Shown: in pieces, positions 59,791-64,000 of the stretch
Layout: each line of letters starts with the position of its first letter
Numbering within the stretch: the first letter of the stretch is position 1
Source: an uncultured bacterium
GTDB taxonomy: Bacteria; Cyanobacteriota; Vampirovibrionia; Gastranaerophilales; Gastranaerophilaceae
Assembly (NCBI GenBank): GCA_902475545.1
Contig: CABRZP010000011.1
Location: 1-64,000 of the forward strand
Direction: 5' to 3'
DNA length: 64,000 nt
Position numbers and translations under genes: made by a program
Notes under the pieces: model-generated
Told to the model about the DNA's origin: nothing
Seen by the model: only the letters and a program-made list of their open reading frames with translations
Database searches by the model: none

Positions 59791-59825
59791 TAAACATATA
59801 TAGTCAAGTACATAAAATATGTTTA
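59791..59825. promoter_or_regulatory. Inverted repeat in the divergent promoter region
   Basis: TAAACATAT / ATATGTTTA, nine perfect base pairs with a 17-nt spacer, between the 74-aa gene and the HTH-methyltransferase gene. It is a candidate operator for either side. Confidence 0.35.
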
Positions 59826-59959
59826 TTTGATACAATTATTGATTGTAATATTGATTTTTTTACAATTTAGAGCAAAGATCATTATTAAATATTAAATTAT
59901 GTAATTTTGTTTACAATAGGGAACTGTGGTGTTAATATAAAAACATAACAGAGGAAATT

Positions 59960-61189
59960 ATGACAGTTGCAAATAAAGAACATATAAAAAGAGCAATGAA
60001 AAGTGCTGGAATAAATACAATGACAGAGTTAGCAAATAAGATTGGGATTTCTAAAAATCAACTCTCTTTGATGTTATCAGATAGATATAATCCAATAAAA
60101 GCTACATTTTCTGAACTAAGTGAAGTGTTAAGAGTTACACCTGATAAAATTATAGATTTTCAAGAAAAAAACAAGAACAATAGTAAAGAAATTACTAAAA
60201 CTTCTAAATATTCAGCAATAGAACTGTTTGCTGGCGGCGGAGGGCTTGCTCTTGGGCTTGAGCAAGCTGGAATTAATACGGTTTTGCATGTTGACAATGA
60301 TAAATATTGCTGTGATACTCTGTCTAAAAATAGGCCAAATTGGAATGTAATTTGTTCAGACGTATCAAAAGTGGATTTTAAACCATACAGAGATAAAATA
60401 AACATTGTTACGGGAGGTTTTCCATGTCAAGCGTTTAGTTATGCTGGTAAAAAATTAGGATTTGAAGATACTAGAGGAACTTTATTTTATGAGTTTGCAC
60501 GTTGCGTTAAAGAAACAGAACCTTTAGTATTTGTAGCAGAAAATGTAAGAGGTCTTATTTCTCATGATAATGGTAGAACTTTAAAGACTATAGTAGATAT
60601 TTTTGAAAGTCTTGGCTACGATATACAAACTAAATTATTGAATGCCGTTAATTATAATGTACCTCAAAAGAGAGAACGTATTGTTATTGTCGGTACAAAA
60701 AAGAATACCAACATAAAATTTGAATATCCAAAAGAATCTACAAAAATCAAGACCCTACGTGATGCATTAAAAAATGTTCCAAAATCAGAAGGACAAGCAT
60801 ATAGTAAATCAAAACAAGAAGTATTGAAATTGGTACCTCCTGGTGGCTGTTGGAGAAATTTACCAGTTAATATACAAAAATCTTATATGGGAAAAAGTTA
60901 TACTAGTGGAGGTGGTCGTACAGGTATGGCAAGGCGTATATCTTGGGATGAGCCTTGTTTAACTTTAACATGTTCTCCTAGTCAAAAACAAACAGAAAGA
61001 TGTCATCCTGACGAAACAAGACCATTTACCGTAAGAGAATATGCTAGAATTCAAACATTCCCTGATGATTGGGAATTTGTTGGTGGAATGGGACAACAAT
61101 ACAAGCAAATAGGAAATGCTGTACCTGTTGAATTAGGTAGACAAATTGGAATACAAATAAAAAAGGCTATTGATACCTATAAAGAATAA
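59960..61189 (+). CDS. DNA cytosine-C5 methyltransferase with N-terminal HTH
   Basis: 409 aa. Residues 1-66 are an XRE-type helix-turn-helix (MTELANKIGISKNQLSLMLSDRYNP). The C5 methyltransferase follows: motif I FAGGGGLALGLEQAG, motif IV GGFPCQAF with catalytic C156, motif VI AENVRG, motif VIII QKRERIVIVG, a target-recognition region and motif X GNAVPV. HTH-fused enzymes of this kind (M.SsoII, M.ScrFI, M.EcoRII) also repress their own promoter. AGAGGAAA precedes the ATG. The stop lies 4 bases from that of the convergent nuclease gene, its likely restriction partner. Confidence 0.93.
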   Translation: MTVANKEHIKRAMKSAGINTMTELANKIGISKNQLSLMLSDRYNPIKATFSELSEVLRVTPDKIIDFQEKNKNNSKEITKTSKYSAIELFAGGGGLALGLEQAGINTVLHVDNDKYCCDTLSKNRPNWNVICSDVSKVDFKPYRDKINIVTGGFPCQAFSYAGKKLGFEDTRGTLFYEFARCVKETEPLVFVAENVRGLISHDNGRTLKTIVDIFESLGYDIQTKLLNAVNYNVPQKRERIVIVGTKKNTNIKFEYPKESTKIKTLRDALKNVPKSEGQAYSKSKQEVLKLVPPGGCWRNLPVNIQKSYMGKSYTSGGGRTGMARRISWDEPCLTLTCSPSQKQTERCHPDETRPFTVREYARIQTFPDDWEFVGGMGQQYKQIGNAVPVELGRQIGIQIKKAIDTYKE

Positions 61190-61193
61190 CTAT

Positions 61194-61889
61194 TTATAGT
61201 TGTTCTGATAGTTCCTGTATAACATCGTTAATTAAATCAGTGCTATCAACCTCATCAGCAATAGAAACAAAAGTATTAATAAGCTCATTATAGAAATTTT
61301 CATCACCTGTAAGTCTATACCAAAATTTTTGCCCTATAATTACAGGATATTCTTCATTAATATTTTTGTAAAATTGTGATAAATCGTTTTCTGTACCATA
61401 CAATACTCCAACAATACAATCTATGTTCGGATTAAAATTAGGCAATCTATTAATTCTTGCAAGATTTTTAATAGCTTTAAAATCATCCTTAATTGAGGTA
61501 ATGTCTGCATGATTAATTGTATTTGGGCCAGATTTTATTTGGCAATATTTTCTTCTACCATCTAGTGCATCTACAAATTCAATATCAATGCCTGATGTTG
61601 TTGAAGCTAGACCTGATAAAACTTCACAACAAAATGTTTGAATTTGAGTTCCAAAAGATGTGTTAATCGAAGTTCCCAAAATACGTGGATAAACAAGAGC
61701 TTTGGCAATATTCTCTTTTGATGTATTACCAAAAGCAAAATTCGCAAGATAATTTACAAGAAAAGGGTTAATTATAAATTCTTTAATCTTTTTAAGCTTC
61801 TTTGTATTTTTAATATGGTTTTCAACAATATTATCTTTAAAGAAAGTTTTTGCTTTAGATAAGATTTCTTGTTTCTCTTGTTCATTCAT
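61194..61889 (-). CDS. EcoO109I/PmeII-like type II restriction endonuclease
   Basis: 231 aa. INPFLVNYLANF, YPRILGTSINTSFG, GIDIEFVDALDGRRKYCQIKSGP and IVGVLYGTEN ... GQKFWYRLTGDENF follow the order seen in EcoO109I. A PD-(D/E)xK site can be placed at D102/D107 and Q117-I-K119, with Gln instead of Glu. EcoO109I cuts RGGNCCY; the specificity here is unknown. The gene converges on the methyltransferase and lies 46 bases downstream of a helicase gene on the same strand, so it may be cotranscribed with that helicase. Confidence 0.78.
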   Translation of the reverse strand: MNEQEKQEILSKAKTFFKDNIVENHIKNTKKLKKIKEFIINPFLVNYLANFAFGNTSKENIAKALVYPRILGTSINTSFGTQIQTFCCEVLSGLASTTSGIDIEFVDALDGRRKYCQIKSGPNTINHADITSIKDDFKAIKNLARINRLPNFNPNIDCIVGVLYGTENDLSQFYKNINEEYPVIIGQKFWYRLTGDENFYNELINTFVSIADEVDSTDLINDVIQELSEQL

Positions 61890-61935
61890 CTTAATATACC
61901 TCTCTTTATTAAAATTGTATCATAAATCTTTAATT

Positions 61936-63993
61936 CTATTCATTTTGTAACAAAGATTCCACTTTGTCATAAATATAGTTTTCATAACCATCAAAACTAT
62001 ATTTAGTTAAATAAGCATCATTGACATTACCCTCTTCTAGCGATTCATAATAATTTAAAACTTTTAAAGGAACCCCATAATCACTTATTTGGCGTCCTTT
62101 TTGACTAATTGCATTATATTCTAGTTTTGTAAGTAATTTATCTATTCCTGTGACATCTTCCATTTTGATAATATCTTCATTTGCTTTGATATATTTATAC
62201 ATTAAATTAAAAACACCCAGATATTTAACAACATGGTATTTTAAAATATTATAAACAAAATTAGCAGTATCTCGCATTGCGGAATTTATATTTGCTTTGT
62301 TATTTAATTTATTATTAACCGCACCTCTAAAACCATCTTTTAAGTAATAATATAACAAATAGGATAAAATAGAATACTCTTTACCACTATATGAACTTTT
62401 AGATTTCTTTGATATAAGATGATATAATTCTGTTTCTGTTTTTACAATTGGGAAAATGGTATTTAAAATAATTTGAAAACCATCAAAATCTATATTCATA
62501 CTACGCTTATTAGTTTTTGATATTAGATTTGAAATGCTTTTATTCTCATAACTATTTAGTTTTTTAATTTTATCATATATAAAAATTTTATCATTCCGAC
62601 TAACAGCTTTAAATTGTTGAAATAATTCATTCGGGAGTTTTCGTTCACGTTGTTTTTCTATTATTGCATTTTTTGCTTGAATATTTTGTTCGTTTAAATA
62701 TTTTTCTTGTGTGAAAAAGTAATCTAAATCATCTTTAAGAATATCCTTATCATAATTTTTATGCTTAATAGATTCTTCCGGAGCATTTAAAGTATCTTCG
62801 AAGTCTTTTTCAAAAGCAAATACCCTTCCACTATAATGTTCTAAAAAACGTCCGGCTCTTCCTGCAATATTTTTTGCATCAAAAGGTTTTAATGGTTTTG
62901 AACCTTTTGAGTTATGTATTACTATTAAATTTTTTGCGGTAGTATTTACACCCTCAGTGATTGTTGTAGTAGATAATAAAAATTTAATTTGCCCTCCATT
63001 AAACAAATTTATGATCTCTTTTTGAATATATTTTGGAACCAGACCATGATGAATACCTATTCTATGTTCAAGAGCTTGGCATACAATCCAATCAGAATAA
63101 AATCTTCTTTTTATATGTTCAATCAAGTCTGTATACTCTAACAAACCAACATCTATATCCATATTATCCATTATTTTTTCTGCATATTGCTCTACTAAAT
63201 AAGGTTTACAACAATATATAATAGAATTTTCTTGATTTTCATAAATGTTTGTAAGTAACTCTATTAATCTTTTATTTTTATCTTTGGGCTTTGAAAAGTT
63301 GATAATACGATTTTCATTAATTTCTACAAAATTTGTATATTCATTTATTATAAAATGATTTTTATTGACAATTTCTATATTATTAAAATTTATGGTATCT
63401 ATTTTATTTTCATCTAAAAAAATTTTAAAAGAATTATTTGCAGAAGAATCATATTCAATGTATGGTCCTGCTAATAATACATCTTTTACGTTTTGAAGTA
63501 TTTCGAATGAAGCTAATCTATATGCAACATCACGTTCATTTTCTCTTGTTGTGTTGTCAATAACATAGTCATTATCCAACTTATATATTTCGTCAATAAA
63601 AACAAAATCAAAATCAATTTTATTTTTATCTGTAAATGATAAAAATCTTTCTGGAGTATATATGAATATATTCTTATCGTCGGTTATATCAATTTCACTT
63701 AAAGTATGAATCTTATAGTTTGATTTTATATATTTATAACTATTTTGAGTTAAGATTCGTTCTAAATTTTCAGATAATAAGGCAACCGTTGGAAATATTA
63801 AAACAATATTCTTATACTCCATTTTTTCAATAATGTCATAAACTAAATGGGTTTTACCAAAAGAAGTACTTGCAGATAAAAAATATCGATTTTGCTTGTC
63901 TTTTCTAAACTTATCTAATATTTCTTTTTGGTATCTATGAAGTTTATAATTTTTAGATAAATACAATGAACTTTCATTCATTAGAGAAGCCAT
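61936..63993 (-). CDS. Ski2-like SF2 helicase, possibly 5'-truncated by the window
   Basis: At least 685 aa. Motif I is STSFGKT (42-48), motif II FIDEIYKL (DEIY, 134-137), and the C-terminal core has STTTITEGVNTTAKN and IAGRAGRFLEHYSGRVF, the Ski2/Hel308 type of motif VI. About 300 further residues, helical and Lys/Asn-rich, follow. The best ATG lies seven bases inside the window edge, so the protein may be longer. Hachiman HamB and other defence helicases share this general core. It precedes the endonuclease gene by 46 bases. No nuclease motif is seen in this chain. Confidence 0.8.
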   Translation of the reverse strand: MASLMNESSLYLSKNYKLHRYQKEILDKFRKDKQNRYFLSASTSFGKTHLVYDIIEKMEYKNIVLIFPTVALLSENLERILTQNSYKYIKSNYKIHTLSEIDITDDKNIFIYTPERFLSFTDKNKIDFDFVFIDEIYKLDNDYVIDNTTRENERDVAYRLASFEILQNVKDVLLAGPYIEYDSSANNSFKIFLDENKIDTINFNNIEIVNKNHFIINEYTNFVEINENRIINFSKPKDKNKRLIELLTNIYENQENSIIYCCKPYLVEQYAEKIMDNMDIDVGLLEYTDLIEHIKRRFYSDWIVCQALEHRIGIHHGLVPKYIQKEIINLFNGGQIKFLLSTTTITEGVNTTAKNLIVIHNSKGSKPLKPFDAKNIAGRAGRFLEHYSGRVFAFEKDFEDTLNAPEESIKHKNYDKDILKDDLDYFFTQEKYLNEQNIQAKNAIIEKQRERKLPNELFQQFKAVSRNDKIFIYDKIKKLNSYENKSISNLISKTNKRSMNIDFDGFQIILNTIFPIVKTETELYHLISKKSKSSYSGKEYSILSYLLYYYLKDGFRGAVNNKLNNKANINSAMRDTANFVYNILKYHVVKYLGVFNLMYKYIKANEDIIKMEDVTGIDKLLTKLEYNAISQKGRQISDYGVPLKVLNYYESLEEGNVNDAYLTKYSFDGYENYIYDKVESLLQNE

Positions 63994-64000
63994 TGTTGTC

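Overview
The window is AT-rich chromosomal DNA (roughly 30% G+C by eye) from a bacterium with a Gram-negative-type envelope. It most resembles an uncultured gut member of the Gastranaerophilales (Melainabacteria/Vampirovibrionia, the non-photosynthetic sister group of Cyanobacteria). This assignment is inference. It rests on an FTLSEV-type prepilin, several secreted TPR proteins, anaerobe oxygen-defence genes (flavodiiron protein, ferritin), a stand-alone GerE/LuxR regulator, and a DnaA-box-like cluster next to dnaN, as known for some cyanobacteria. Translation uses the standard bacterial code. Many promoters are extended -10 boxes (TGnTATAAT), and some sit only 12-14 bases before the start codon, so those mRNAs would be leaderless.

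Region 1 (1-16.3 kb) carries a putative ADP-ribosyltransferase, mfd, a parvulin lipoprotein, a membrane-anchored barrel protein, a diguanylate cyclase and an unlisted 52-aa gene with its own promoter and terminator. It continues with an orphan methyltetrahydrofolate methyltransferase-like protein, a TPR/lipoprotein pair and a C_GCAxxG_C_C / crcB / AP-endonuclease operon. Two related XRE regulators follow, each transcribed away from a small gene across the same two-box operator, then a prepilin and a Xer-type recombinase. Region 2 (16.3-25.4 kb) holds a TPR protein, engB, a 290-bp palindromic element, fprA-ferritin, plsY, a Cys-cluster protein, ilvE and dnaN. It ends in a 270-bp AT-rich segment with six perfect TGTAGAAAA boxes, a candidate chromosome origin. 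Region 3 (25.4-38.3 kb) has a GT39 glycosyltransferase, a GGDEF/HD-GYP protein, galE and a tightly overlapping seven-gene surface-glycopolymer operon. That operon encodes LicD, a CDP-glycerol/ribitol phosphotransferase, a TarI-like cytidylyltransferase, a TarJ-like dehydrogenase, an Rpe-like epimerase, a pyruvyl transferase and an ABC flippase, and it looks able to make and transfer CDP-ribitol-type units. Region 4 (38.3-45.4 kb) is housekeeping: a LuxR-solo regulator, lepA, an acetyltransferase, a Spy-like protein, recJ and a small secreted protein. A palindromic motif, TAGCM-N4-GGCTA, recurs before the LuxR solo, licD, probably galE and fprA, and before a defence gene.

Region 5 (45.4-64 kb) begins right after a tRNA-Ile(GAT) and is an accessory, defence-rich island. 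In order it contains an orphan HigA-type antitoxin with its operator, a DUF2290 + SF1 helicase pair matching the known helicase-DUF2290 anti-phage system, and a minimal Mu-like transposition module whose transposase carries an in-frame palindromic insertion. Next come McrBC with an EVE-like domain inserted in McrB, a TIGR04141/DUF6119 nuclease-like gene bracketed by 28-nt direct repeats, and four small element genes. The island closes with a C5 methyltransferase with an N-terminal HTH, convergent with an EcoO109I/PmeII-like endonuclease that lies 46 bp behind a Ski2-like helicase. The methyltransferase-nuclease-helicase set is the best candidate here for an under-described system.
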